Assembly (NCBI GenBank): GCA_028873125.1
Contig: JAGWMQ010000026.1
Span: forward strand, 1-32,540
Source: Verrucomicrobiota bacterium
GTDB lineage: Bacteria; Verrucomicrobiota; Verrucomicrobiia; Limisphaerales; UBA11358
Direction: 5' to 3'
Length of the DNA stretch: 32,540 nt
The stretch's first letter is position 1, and each line of letters begins with the position of its first letter. Below the pieces are notes generated by a model, which saw only the letters and a list, made by a program, of their open reading frames with translations, did no database searches and was not told where the DNA came from. Below are positions 7,247-14,823 of this stretch, piece by piece. The translations under genes were made by a program, and so were the position numbers.

Positions 7247-8401
7247 TCACAGCGCCCGCCGGAGCGATTCAGCCAGTTCTTCCGGCGTGAGCGCGATGGG
7301 ATTGGCCTTCATGCTGCTGGTGCGTGACGCCTTTTCCACCAGTTCGCCGAAGTGTTCTTCACGGATGCCATAAGTGCCCAGCGACGGGATTGCCAGGTCG
7401 GAGACCAGCGTTTGCACCCATTCCACCCCAGCCTCCGCCGTCGCGTGAGGATTGCCGGTGAGTTGTCGCGCAATGGCGTGGTAGCGGGTGAGGGCGAATG
7501 AGTCCGGCGCCCGTTCCCGCAGGGCGCGGATGTTCGCCGCCATGACGCGCGGCAGCAGCGCCGCGCAGACCGCCCCATGCGGCGCGGGGAAACCGCCGCC
7601 TATCGGTCCGGCCAAACCATGCACCGCGCCCAGTCCGGCATTGGCCAGCGCCAAACCGCCGAACAAGCTCGCCAGCGCCATGTCTTCGCGCGCCGACTTG
7701 TTTTCTCCGTTCGAAACCGCCTCGCGCAGGGATCGTGCGGCGCGGAGAATGCCTTGAAAACAAATGGCGTCCGTCATCGGATTGGCGCGCTGGCAGACGT
7801 AAGGCTCGATCAGTTGGGTGAGGGCGTCAAACCCGGTGCTGGCGGTGAGGGCGGGTGGCAGACCGCAGGTGAGTTCGGGGTCCACCAGCGCCACCGCCGC
7901 CAGCATCAGCGGACTGCGCAAACTGACTTTCAATTTGTGCTCCGGCGACGAGAGCACCGCATTGCGCGTGACTTCCGAGCCGGTGCCCGCCGTCGTCGGA
8001 ATGGCAATGAAGGGCGCGGACCGCTTTTTCAACGCCTGGCCGCGACCGACGATCTCGAGGTAATCGAGCAACTCCCCTTCATTCCGCAACATCGCGGCGA
8101 CGGCTTTGGCCGTGTCCAGCGCGCTCCCGCCGCCGATGCCGACGACGAAATCGCAATTCTCCCTTCTGGCAAACGCCGTGCCTTGTTCAACCGTGGAAAT
8201 CTCCGGTTCGCCGGCCACGGCGAAGGTGACCGCCTCCACGCCGGTCGCCCGCAGACCGGCGACCAGTTGTTCTCCCCGTTGCGGATTGCGTCCGGTGACA
8301 ACGAGCGCGCGGCGACCGGAATTTTTGAATTCGGCCCCGGCATCCTTGGCCAGCCCCGCGCCAAAAACGATGCGCGTGGCCGTGGCAAATTCAAATTTCA
8401 T
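7247..8401 (-). CDS. Iron-type (group III) alcohol dehydrogenase with a Gln-substituted metal site
   Basis: NAD(P)-dependent oxidoreductase interconverting alcohols and aldehydes or ketones; the substrate is unknown. The product has 384 residues. The Rossmann-like half shows GIGGGSALDTAKA (about 88-100) and PTTAGTGSEVTRNAV (about 135-149). The metal half shows GFDALTQLIEPYV, then HGLAGPIGGGFPAPHG. In the FucO-type family the metal ligands are Asp, His, His, His. Here they correspond to Asp192, Gln196, His261 and His275, so one ligand is changed. ATG 8401 is two bases after the TGA of the upstream gene; an alternative GTG at 8407 would overlap it. The order with its neighbours suggests one transcript. 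Confidence 0.9.
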   Translation of the reverse strand: MKFEFATATRIVFGAGLAKDAGAEFKNSGRRALVVTGRNPQRGEQLVAGLRATGVEAVTFAVAGEPEISTVEQGTAFARRENCDFVVGIGGGSALDTAKAVAAMLRNEGELLDYLEIVGRGQALKKRSAPFIAIPTTAGTGSEVTRNAVLSSPEHKLKVSLRSPLMLAAVALVDPELTCGLPPALTASTGFDALTQLIEPYVCQRANPMTDAICFQGILRAARSLREAVSNGENKSAREDMALASLFGGLALANAGLGAVHGLAGPIGGGFPAPHGAVCAALLPRVMAANIRALRERAPDSFALTRYHAIARQLTGNPHATAEAGVEWVQTLVSDLAIPSLGTYGIREEHFGELVEKASRTSSMKANPIALTPEELAESLRRAL

Positions 8402-8403
8402 GT

Positions 8404-8709
8404 TCACCAGCCGGAGTCGTCGGGAAACACATTGGCAAACTTCACGCTCGCGCGCGGCCCGGCCATCATTGGCGCCACCGCGTCGCGCCAGACCGGGTAG
8501 TGCCGGGTTTCCTTGTGCGCCGCGGCGGCGCCGGCCTCCCGGTACGCTTCCACCAGCACGAACCGTGTCGGATCCTCCGCCTGCTGAAGGACGTCAAAGC
8601 GCGCGACGCCCGGTTCCTTCAGGCTTTCGCGGGCGTTGGCCAGGGTCGCCTGTTTGAACGCCTCCACGCACTCCGGTTTGACGCGGACCTGGACGTGAAC
8701 GATGAACAT
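8404..8709 (-). CDS. LsrG-like antibiotic-biosynthesis-monooxygenase-fold protein
   Basis: Small dimeric ferredoxin-like fold (ABM family), 101 residues. The wording [13 protein letters not shown], then [34 protein letters not shown] and MMAGPR follows the LsrG pattern. LsrG isomerises the phosphorylated form of the AI-2 signal (P-HPD) in enteric bacteria. No lsr transporter or LsrK/LsrR is seen, so the true substrate is open; other ABM proteins are quinol monooxygenases. ATG 8709 was chosen because the conserved strand begins right after it; an in-frame start at 8745 adds 12 unconserved residues. It is probably translationally coupled to the dehydrogenase downstream. Confidence 0.83.
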   Translation of the reverse strand: MFIVHVQVRVKPECVEAFKQATLANARESLKEPGVARFDVLQQAEDPTRFVLVEAYREAGAAAAHKETRHYPVWRDAVAPMMAGPRASVKFANVFPDDSGW

Positions 8710-8794
8710 GAGGCGACCAATAGGCGAAAATGAGGCAAACCTCAAGCGCGACGAGAAAAATTTTCACGCGCGATACAGGACCATCCCTGCCGCG

Positions 8795-9694
8795 CTAAAA
8801 GCGGGTCAGCTTTTCCAGTTCTTTCACCCGCCGGATGATGTGGGCGCGTTTGACGCGGGTCGTGCGCGTCAGTCCAAACCCTTCGCAGCAGAAGGAGGCC
8901 ACGACGCTGCCGTGAATCATGGCGCGCCGAAAATGCCTTTCCACCGGGCCGCGCGCCGTGGCCAGATAGCCCATCAGTCCGCCGACGAACGAGTCGCCCG
9001 CGCCGGTCGGGTCCACGACCGCCGAGAGCGGATAGGCCGGGCAGATGAAATAACCCCGCGGCCCGGACAAAATCGAGCCGTGCGACCCTTTCTTGACGAT
9101 GACGTAGCGGGGGCCAAGTGTGTGGATTTTCCGGATGGCGGCGAACACGTTGTCCTCCTGGGTCAACTGGTGCGCCTCGCTGTCGTTGAGCACAAAGCCG
9201 TCAATGCGCCGGAGCAGCCGCAGCAGGTCCGGCAGGGCGATGTTCAGCCACAAATCCATGGTGTCGGCCACCACGAATTGGGGCCGGCGCATTTGGTCCA
9301 GGACGTGGTGCTGGAGGGCGGGGGCGATGTTGGCCAGCAGGACAAAGGGCGAATCCTGGTGCGACGACGGCAGGGTGGGGGTGAAGGTCTCGAAGACGCC
9401 CAGCTCGGTCAGGAGCGTGCGGCGGTGGTTCATGTTCACCTCGTATTCGCCAGCCCAATGAAACGTCTTCCCCGGCACAATCTGCAACCCTTCCAGGTCA
9501 ATCTGGTGCCGGCGGTAAAGCCGGAGGTATTTTTGGGGAAAATCCTCGCCGACCACGCCGACCAGTTTCACCGGCGAGAAAAAGCTCGCCGCCACCGCCG
9601 CGTGGCTGGCCGAGCCGCCCAGCAGCCGCGGATTTTCCGCGTGCGGTGTTTTGATGGAATCCAGCGCGGTGGAGCCGACAATGAGAACGCTCAT
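8795..9694 (-). CDS. PfkB-family carbohydrate kinase
   Basis: ATP-dependent sugar or nucleoside kinase of the ribokinase/PfkB superfamily, 299 residues. Visible features are the N-terminal VLIVGSTALDSI, the first PfkB signature region LLGGSASHAAVAASFF (about 24-39), FVLNDSEAHQLT (about 167-178), and the second signature VDPTGAGDSFVGGLMGYL at about 227-244 with the catalytic base Asp234. Substrate cannot be read from sequence. ATG 9694 gives the standard start; no Shine-Dalgarno is seen. The stop is 85 nt before the LsrG-like gene and the start is 39 nt after the glyoxalase-like gene, all on the same strand. Confidence 0.9.
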   Translation of the reverse strand: MSVLIVGSTALDSIKTPHAENPRLLGGSASHAAVAASFFSPVKLVGVVGEDFPQKYLRLYRRHQIDLEGLQIVPGKTFHWAGEYEVNMNHRRTLLTELGVFETFTPTLPSSHQDSPFVLLANIAPALQHHVLDQMRRPQFVVADTMDLWLNIALPDLLRLLRRIDGFVLNDSEAHQLTQEDNVFAAIRKIHTLGPRYVIVKKGSHGSILSGPRGYFICPAYPLSAVVDPTGAGDSFVGGLMGYLATARGPVERHFRRAMIHGSVVASFCCEGFGLTRTTRVKRAHIIRRVKELEKLTRF

Positions 9695-9733
9695 TCTGTT
9701 TGGGGAATGAAAGACGGGGGGAAGTTGGGGAAA

Positions 9734-10126
9734 TCAGTGACCGCCGCCTCGTTGAATCAATTCAATTTCGTAGCCCTCCGGGGCGTCAATGAAGGCGAAG
9801 GTCGTTCCGCCCGAACTCATGGTGGGGCCGTCGGAAAATTGCATCCCGAATCTGGCGAGGCGCCTGGCGAACTCGTCCAGACTGTCCACTTCAAAGGCCA
9901 GGTGCGTCAAATCCGGCTGCACCTGCACCGGGCCGCTGCCTGGAAAATGGGTGATTTCGATCTGTTCCTCGCTCTCCGGCGCCTTGAGAAAGACCAGTTG
10001 GGAGCCGCGCGGCGACTGGTGCCGGCGCACCTCCTGCAAGCCGAGGACGTCGCGGTAGAACGCCACCGTGCGCTCCAAATCGTTGACGCGATAGCGCGTG
10101 TGCAGAAGTTTGGTGACGGTGCTCAT
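9734..10126 (-). CDS. gloA: Glyoxalase I-like lactoylglutathione lyase (VOC family)
   Basis: VOC-fold metalloenzyme; the closest well-known relative is GloA, which isomerises the hemithioacetal of methylglyoxal. The product has 130 residues. All four metal ligands of Escherichia coli GloA have counterparts: His9 in LLHTRYRVNDLERTVAFY, Glu57 in EEQIEITHF, His75 in LTHLAFEV and Glu122 in PEGYEIELIQ. This is stronger than a generic VOC assignment. The thiol used may not be glutathione in this organism. The next gene, a PfkB kinase, follows after 39 nt. The protein ends in a Gly-rich GGGH tail. Confidence 0.85.
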   Translation of the reverse strand: MSTVTKLLHTRYRVNDLERTVAFYRDVLGLQEVRRHQSPRGSQLVFLKAPESEEQIEITHFPGSGPVQVQPDLTHLAFEVDSLDEFARRLARFGMQFSDGPTMSSGGTTFAFIDAPEGYEIELIQRGGGH

Positions 10127-10159
10127 GCGCGAAACAACACCCGAACCGGGCGCGGCCGG

Positions 10160-10237
10160 CTATTTGCCGATGGAGATGCAGCCGCTGGCGAGCATCCAAC
10201 TCAGCGCCGCCAGAAGCAGGAAAACTTTGTTTTTCAT
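10160..10237 (-). CDS. Very small putative lipoprotein (25 residues)
   Basis: The 25-codon frame reads MKNKVFLLLAALSWMLASGC followed by ISIGK and TAG at 10160-10162. It has the anatomy of a lipoprotein signal: two Lys, a Leu/Ala core and a lipobox-like LASGC. The mature peptide would be only six residues, similar in scale to entericidin-like or colicin-lysis-like peptides, but no homology is claimed. It lies 33 nt upstream of the glyoxalase-like gene on the same strand. A weak GGGA is 11 nt upstream of the ATG. It could be a chance frame or a leader peptide. Confidence 0.4.
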   Translation of the reverse strand: MKNKVFLLLAALSWMLASGCISIGK

Positions 10238-10372
10238 GCGAAAAATTGTCCCATGCCGCCCCCGCCGGAGCAACATAAAATTGTCCGGCGGTCGGCCGCG
10301 CCCTCCACGGCGCCTGGGCCGCAATTTTTCATTTCCCGCAACGGCATTTTCCGGCAGAATGAGATTCGACTT

Positions 10373-10873
10373 ATGGGCAAACGCCGCGAAGCGCGCGAAC
10401 GCGCCGTGCAATTCCTGTTCCAGCACGATCTGAATCCGCCGGAGGATTTGGACCGGGCGCTGGACGAATTCTGGGAGACGCAGCGCGCGGCGGCCGTCGC
10501 CGCCGAAAAGGGGCCGGCCACGTGGGGGCAACCCGTCCCGCTGCCGCCGCCGTCCGCCGAGGAAGCCGCGACCCGCCTGTTTGCCGACCCGCTCATCCGC
10601 GGGGTCATCGGGCAGCGCGAGGTGATAGACGGCCAAATCAAGAGCCACGCCACCAACTGGGAGCTGCACCGCATCGCCGCGGTGGACCGCAACGTCCTGC
10701 GCCTGGCGATTTACGAGATGCTTTTTCGTGAGGACATCCCCCCCGTGGTCAGCATCAATGAGGCGGTGGACATCGCCAAAAAGTTCTCCACCGAGGACAG
10801 CGGGAAATTTGTCAACGGAATCCTGGACAAGATCCGGGGCGAACTGCTGCGGCCGGCGCGAATCGTCCAGTAG
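10373..10873 (+). CDS. nusB: Transcription antitermination factor NusB
   Basis: NusB binds boxA RNA with NusE (ribosomal protein S10) to support rRNA transcription. The product has 166 residues, a little longer than usual. The N-terminal helix GKRREARERAVQFLFQHDL and the C-terminal core (NWELHRIAAVDRNVLRLAIY, EDIPPVVSINEAVDIAKKFS, KFVNGILDKI) are canonical. The extra length is a Pro/Ala-rich insertion (about residues 40-62, with PATWGQPVPLPPPSAEE) after the first helices. ATG 10373 is preceded by no clear Shine-Dalgarno. The PHP gene follows after 6 nt and ftsY shortly after, so they likely form one operon. Confidence 0.93.
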   Translation: MGKRREARERAVQFLFQHDLNPPEDLDRALDEFWETQRAAAVAAEKGPATWGQPVPLPPPSAEEAATRLFADPLIRGVIGQREVIDGQIKSHATNWELHRIAAVDRNVLRLAIYEMLFREDIPPVVSINEAVDIAKKFSTEDSGKFVNGILDKIRGELLRPARIVQ

Positions 10874-10879
10874 TCCAAG

Positions 10880-11740
10880 ATGAAATTCGCCGACCTTCAT
10901 CTGCACACCTTTTTTTCCGACGGCACGTTTTCTCCGGAGGAACTGGCCGGGCACGGCGCCCGGCTCGGTTTCTCGGCGCTGGCGCTGACGGACCACGACA
11001 CGGTGGAAGGTTGCGCGCGCATGGCCGCCGCCTGCGCGGAGGCGGACATGGAATTCATTCCCGGCGCCGAACTGACCGCCGAACACCGCGGCACCGAAGT
11101 GCATCTGCTGGGGCTTTTCCTGGACGCGCAAAACGAGAAATTGCGCTCCGAAATCGCCGTGTTCCAGGCCGTTCGCCAGGATCGGATTCGCGAAATGGCC
11201 GCCCGGCTCAACGAACTGGGCGTGCCGCTCGAAGCGGAGTCGGTCTTCGCCCTGGCCAATTGCCGCTCGCCGGGCCGCCCGCACGTGGCCCGCGCGCTGG
11301 TGAAGGCCGGACTGGTCCGGAACCTGGACGAGGCGTTCGAGCGGTTTCTCAAAAAAAACCGCCCCGCGTGGGTGCCCAAAGCCAGAATGTCCGCGCTCGA
11401 GGGCATCGAAATCATCCACCAAGCCGGCGGCCTGGCCGTCATGGCCCATCCGGGTTTGAACCGCACGGACGCGGTCATTCCCGATCTCGTCGAGGCCGGG
11501 TTGGACGGCCTGGAATGTTTTCACACGAAACACTCGACGGCCATGGCCGAGCGCTATCTGCAAATCGCCGACCAGTTTCACCTGCTCGTCACCGGCGGCT
11601 CGGACTGCCACGGCTTCAGCAAAGGCAAGCCGCTCATCGGCACGGTCAAGCTGCCCTACGCGCACGTTGACAAACTCAAAGCCACGCGAACTTCCCGCGT
11701 TGCCGCGAATTCAAAACCGCTTCAGTCGCAGGGTTCGTAA
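10880..11740 (+). CDS. PHP-domain phosphoesterase (RNase AM/YciV-like)
   Basis: Metal-dependent phosphoesterase of the PHP superfamily, 286 residues. Metal-binding blocks are visible: DLHLHTFFSDGTFSP (His7, His9, Asp14), LTDHDTVEG (His39, Asp40), PGAELTAE (Glu64), a histidine in EVHLLGLF, VMAHPGLNR and the terminal GGSDCHG. This pattern fits the YciV/RNase AM group, which hydrolyses 3',5'-nucleoside bisphosphates or trims short RNA 5' ends. The precise substrate is not determined by sequence. Its place between nusB and ftsY is compatible with RNA metabolism. ATG 10880 is 6 nt after nusB. Confidence 0.88.
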   Translation: MKFADLHLHTFFSDGTFSPEELAGHGARLGFSALALTDHDTVEGCARMAAACAEADMEFIPGAELTAEHRGTEVHLLGLFLDAQNEKLRSEIAVFQAVRQDRIREMAARLNELGVPLEAESVFALANCRSPGRPHVARALVKAGLVRNLDEAFERFLKKNRPAWVPKARMSALEGIEIIHQAGGLAVMAHPGLNRTDAVIPDLVEAGLDGLECFHTKHSTAMAERYLQIADQFHLLVTGGSDCHGFSKGKPLIGTVKLPYAHVDKLKATRTSRVAANSKPLQSQGS

Positions 11741-11752
11741 AGTGGTTGCCCA

Positions 11753-12673
11753 ATGCCGTCCATGGGACTTTTTCAGAAATTCAAGGCCGGTCTGGCCAGG
11801 ACGCACTCCCGGCTCGCCCACGAAGTCAAACGGATCGTCACTCGTTCGCCCAAGCTCGATGCGGCGGCGCTCGAGGAACTCGAAGCCGCGCTGATCGCCG
11901 CCGACCTGGGCGCGGCCACGAGTGCGCAAATCGTGGACGCGGTCAAAAAAAGTTATGAATCGCAGGGCGGAGCGGGCCTGGATGTTTTTGCCGTCGCGCG
12001 CAACGAGGTTGAAAAAAATCTGGCCTCCAACAAAAGCGACCTCATCCGGGCTCCGCGCGGGACGACCGTGGTTTCCATCGTCGGCGTGAACGGCACGGGC
12101 AAAACGACCACCGCCGCCAAGCTCGCCCACCGGGTCCAATCCCAGCGCCACACGGCGCTGCTCGCCGCGTGCGACACCTTCCGCGCCGCCGCCATCGAGC
12201 AACTCAAGCTGTGGGGGCAAAGACTGAAGGTCGAGGCCGTCGCCGGCGCCTATGGCGCGGACGCCGCCGCCGTGGCGCACGACGCCGTCGCCGCCGCGCA
12301 AGCGCGCCAGGCGGACTACCTCTTTATTGACACCGCCGGCCGGCTGCACACCAAGCACAATCTGATGCAGGAATTGCAGAAGCTGCACCGGGTCATCGGC
12401 AAGCAACTGCCCGGCGCGCCGCACGAGGTCCTGCTGGTGTTGGACGCGACGACCGGCATGAACGCGCTGAACCAGGCACGCGAGTTCAACAAGGCCGTGC
12501 CGCTGACCGGTCTGGTCGTGACCAAGCTCGACGGCACGAGCAAGGGCGGCATGGTGGTGGCCATCCAGAAGGAACTTGGCCTGCCCGTCAAATTCGTCGG
12601 CCTCGGCGAACAGGCGGATGACTTGCAGCCCTTCGATGCGAAGCAGTTTGCTGAGGCGTTGTTTGAAGAATGA
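11753..12673 (+). CDS. ftsY: Signal recognition particle receptor FtsY
   Basis: SRP-family GTPase that docks ribosome-SRP complexes at the inner membrane. The product has 306 residues and lacks the long acidic A domain of Escherichia coli FtsY. It has a helical N domain (MGLFQKFKAGL, then LEELEAALIAADLG) and the NG GTPase. GTPase motifs are P-loop GVNGTGKTTT (111-120), DTFRAAAIEQL (141-151), DTAGR (193-197), TKLDGTSKGG (257-266) and GLGEQADDLQPF near the end. Two ATGs are close together (11753 and 11762); the second gives the conserved MGLF start and I cannot choose with certainty. It begins 12 nt after the PHP gene. Confidence 0.95.
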   Translation: MPSMGLFQKFKAGLARTHSRLAHEVKRIVTRSPKLDAAALEELEAALIAADLGAATSAQIVDAVKKSYESQGGAGLDVFAVARNEVEKNLASNKSDLIRAPRGTTVVSIVGVNGTGKTTTAAKLAHRVQSQRHTALLAACDTFRAAAIEQLKLWGQRLKVEAVAGAYGADAAAVAHDAVAAAQARQADYLFIDTAGRLHTKHNLMQELQKLHRVIGKQLPGAPHEVLLVLDATTGMNALNQAREFNKAVPLTGLVVTKLDGTSKGGMVVAIQKELGLPVKFVGLGEQADDLQPFDAKQFAEALFEE

Positions 12674-12677
12674 TTCG

Positions 12678-13529
12678 ATGCCAAAGCGCACACAGTCTCA
12701 TGTAACTGCTGACATTGCGGTCACCCGCGTAGTCTCAATCTTCACAGAGTTGGGTTGGGCGTGTCAGACGGTCGAGCACGATTACGGAGAAGATGTCTTT
12801 GTCCAATCAGCAGTGAATGAGTCTGTTGATCCGTTTCGCCTTTGGGTTCAGGTGAAAGAGACAGAGGACGCTGAAGTTCTCCGGAATAAAGAGGGGCGTT
12901 TCGTATGGCGAGTTTCTCACGATCACGTTTTACGCTGGATTCGCAGTTTAGAAACAATTGTTGTGGTTCTCTGGGATATCAAAACTGACCGAGGATACTG
13001 GGTAGAGCCACGAGAAGAATTTACCGAATGGGAATGCTACTTGCCAGATCGAAAGCAGGCTTCCTTGTTGTTTAGTGAAAGCAAATTGTTTGATCGGGCT
13101 GCTGCGAACAAATTGATTTGGGAGGCCCGAATCACACACTATTCGTTGTTGATTGCCCTCGCAAAGGCTATGGAGTTTCGTATTTTGAAAGCTAAGGAGA
13201 AAGACCCCAATGCCCATTCAGATTTCCGAAATCCAATTCATACACTCACTCTCGACTTGCTACGAGCGCTCGACTTCATTGGTAAAGACGGGGTGAGCAG
13301 TGAGGAGCGTAAAAAGATTGAAGGGGTGGCTCAACGGCTTGTTAAAGACGATCCAACCTTGCCCATTAAAAGAGCGCGATTGTCGAGCTTGTTGTTAGCC
13401 ATTCTTTCGCATGCGCATAAGAAATGTCCGGGATTGGCTGTCCCAGAAGATATGTTGTTTGAGGTAGTAAAAACTGCTGGGGTGGCTATCGGTGTCACAG
13501 AGGCCTTCGAGACAGGAGATTTGAAATGA
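12678..13529 (+). CDS. DUF4365-like protein with a nuclease-fold signature, low-GC gene
   Basis: The 283-residue product has an N-terminal domain like DUF4365, a family placed near PD-(D/E)xK nucleases. ADIAVTRVVSIFTELGWACQ is followed by EHDYGEDVFVQ and then LWVQVKETED, giving a spaced D...QxK pattern that resembles the nuclease core. The next strands include ETIVVVLWDIKTDRGYWVE. The C-terminal half is helical and unrecognised. Base composition is visibly more AT-rich than its neighbours and codon use differs (many A/T-ending codons), suggesting recent acquisition. ATG 12678 is 4 nt after the ftsY stop, so it may be read from the ftsY transcript. Function (defence, DNA processing or other) is unknown. 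Confidence 0.72.
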   Translation: MPKRTQSHVTADIAVTRVVSIFTELGWACQTVEHDYGEDVFVQSAVNESVDPFRLWVQVKETEDAEVLRNKEGRFVWRVSHDHVLRWIRSLETIVVVLWDIKTDRGYWVEPREEFTEWECYLPDRKQASLLFSESKLFDRAAANKLIWEARITHYSLLIALAKAMEFRILKAKEKDPNAHSDFRNPIHTLTLDLLRALDFIGKDGVSSEERKKIEGVAQRLVKDDPTLPIKRARLSSLLLAILSHAHKKCPGLAVPEDMLFEVVKTAGVAIGVTEAFETGDLK

Positions 13530-13550
13530 CTTGTCATCCTCTGCGCCGTC

Positions 13551-13567
13551 CGCGGTGGGCAACCGCG
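13551..13567. terminator. Hairpin after the DUF4365-like gene
   Basis: CGCGGT (13551-13556) and ACCGCG (13562-13567) form a 6-bp GC-rich stem with a 5-nt loop, 21 nt after the stop codon. No T-run follows, so rho-independent termination is not well supported. Confidence 0.3.
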
Positions 13568-13597
13568 TCACAAAATGAGGCGTGATTCACATGTCAC

Positions 13598-13617
13598 CCG
13601 TGTCCATCCGTGTTCAA
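13598..13617. repeat. Two tandem 10-mers upstream of ribD
   Basis: CCGTGTCCAT is followed directly by CCGTGTTCAA. This resembles short 'ccgtgttcat' interspersed repeats that I associate with intergenic DNA of Verrucomicrobiota and Planctomycetota. It sits in the 135-nt gap before ribD. Confidence 0.5.
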
Positions 13618-13664
13618 CCCTTTCCATTTGAGCCTTCCGGGCCCAGTGGCTACGATGCAGACCG

Positions 13665-14816
13665 ATGTCTGACGCCGATTTTATGTGCCTCGCCCTCCGG
13701 CATGCCCGGCGTGGTTACGGCATGACTTCGCCGAACCCGATGGTCGGCGCGGTGCTGGTGAAGGGCGGCAAAATCATCGGACGCGGCTGGCACCGGCGTG
13801 CCGGTCTGCCGCACGCGGAAATCGAGGCGCTCCGCGACGCGCAAAAACGCGGCCACTCGCCGCGAGGCGCGACGCTTTACGTGACTCTCGAACCGTGCTG
13901 CACGTTCGGCCGCACGCCGCCCTGCACGGACGCCATCATCGCGGCAGGCATTAAGCGTGTGGTTGTCGGTGCGATTGACCCGAATCCGAAACATGCCGGC
14001 CGCGCGTTCCAGATTTTGCATCGTGCCGGGGTTGAAGTCGCTCACGGAATTTTAGCCGACGAATGCGCGCGATTGAACGAGGCATTCAATCATTGGATTG
14101 TTCATCGCACGCCGTTCGTCACCGTGAAGGCCGCGATGACACTGGATGGGAAAATCGCCACCGCCAGCGGCGAATCGAAATGGATCACGGGCGAAAAGGC
14201 GCGCGCTTACGCGATGAAATCGCGGCAAGGCGCGGACGCGATTCTCGTGGGCGTGAACACGATTCTGGCGGATGATCCAAGCCTGACGTTTCGGCCCGCC
14301 GGCAACCTTCAACCTTCAACCTTCAACACCCAACGCCCAGCGCCGCGCCGCATTATTCTTGATTCGCTAGCACGGACGCCGTTGAACGCAAAGGTGGTGA
14401 GCGATGAATTCGCGGCTCTGACAACCGTTGTTGTCAGCAAACGCGCTCCGAAAAAGCGCGTGGCGACGCTGGCAAAGTGCGCGAACGTGCTCGTTGCTCC
14501 GGCTAAAAAATCGCAAATCGCAAATCGCAAATCGCAGATTAACCTGTGCTGGCTGCTGAAAAAACTGGGCGCAGAAAGCGTCACCAGCCTGCTGGTCGAA
14601 GGCGGCGGCGAGGTCAACGCGTCGTTCCTGCTCGGCGGTCTGACGCACCGCGTTGTTTTCTTTTATGCGCCGAAAATTCTGGGGGGGCGGGAGGCGCGCA
14701 CAGCGGTTGGCGGAGATGGGGCAAAAAATCCGGGGCAGGCGGTCCAGTTGCGCGAGATCGAGTGGAAAAAAATTGGCGCGGACCTGATGATGACGGCCGG
14801 GGTGGTTTCAGGCTGA
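13665..14816 (+). CDS. ribD: Bifunctional riboflavin biosynthesis deaminase/reductase RibD
   Basis: Carries out two successive steps of riboflavin synthesis: pyrimidine deamination and sugar-side-chain reduction. The product has 383 residues. The deaminase domain (about 1-145) has the zinc site: His50 and catalytic Glu52 in PHAEIEAL, Cys78 and Cys87 in EPCCTFGRTPPC. The reductase domain (about 150-380) shows TVKAAMTLDGKIATASGESK, ILVGVNTILADDPSLTFR, LLVEGGGEVNASFL and APKILGG. Two short segments are encoded by heptamer repeats: NLQPSTFNTQRP (about 213-224) and KKSQIANRKSQI (about 281-292). Both fall between core elements and keep the frame. ribE follows after 48 nt. Confidence 0.95.
   Translation: MSDADFMCLALRHARRGYGMTSPNPMVGAVLVKGGKIIGRGWHRRAGLPHAEIEALRDAQKRGHSPRGATLYVTLEPCCTFGRTPPCTDAIIAAGIKRVVVGAIDPNPKHAGRAFQILHRAGVEVAHGILADECARLNEAFNHWIVHRTPFVTVKAAMTLDGKIATASGESKWITGEKARAYAMKSRQGADAILVGVNTILADDPSLTFRPAGNLQPSTFNTQRPAPRRIILDSLARTPLNAKVVSDEFAALTTVVVSKRAPKKRVATLAKCANVLVAPAKKSQIANRKSQINLCWLLKKLGAESVTSLLVEGGGEVNASFLLGGLTHRVVFFYAPKILGGREARTAVGGDGAKNPGQAVQLREIEWKKIGADLMMTAGVVSG
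14303..14337. repeat. CAACCTT heptamer tract inside ribD
   Basis: Three exact CAACCTT units (14303-14309, 14310-14316, 14317-14323) are followed by two decayed units, CAACACC and CAACGCC. Seven bases is not a multiple of three, yet the five units total 35 bases and the surrounding ribD frame stays open. Confidence 0.88.
14507..14541. repeat. CAAATCG heptamer tract inside ribD
   Basis: AAAATCG (14507-14513) is followed by three exact CAAATCG units at 14514-14534, then a decayed CAGATTA. It encodes the SQIANRKSQI segment of RibD, and its unit matches the intergenic tract at 5955-6031 on the other strand. Confidence 0.88.
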
Positions 14817-14823
14817 AGGCTTT

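Noticed and set aside
10238-11665. Long minus-strand open frame across nusB and the PHP gene
   Set aside because: Antisense to two recognised genes; only its last 25 codons, beyond nusB, look like a separate peptide.
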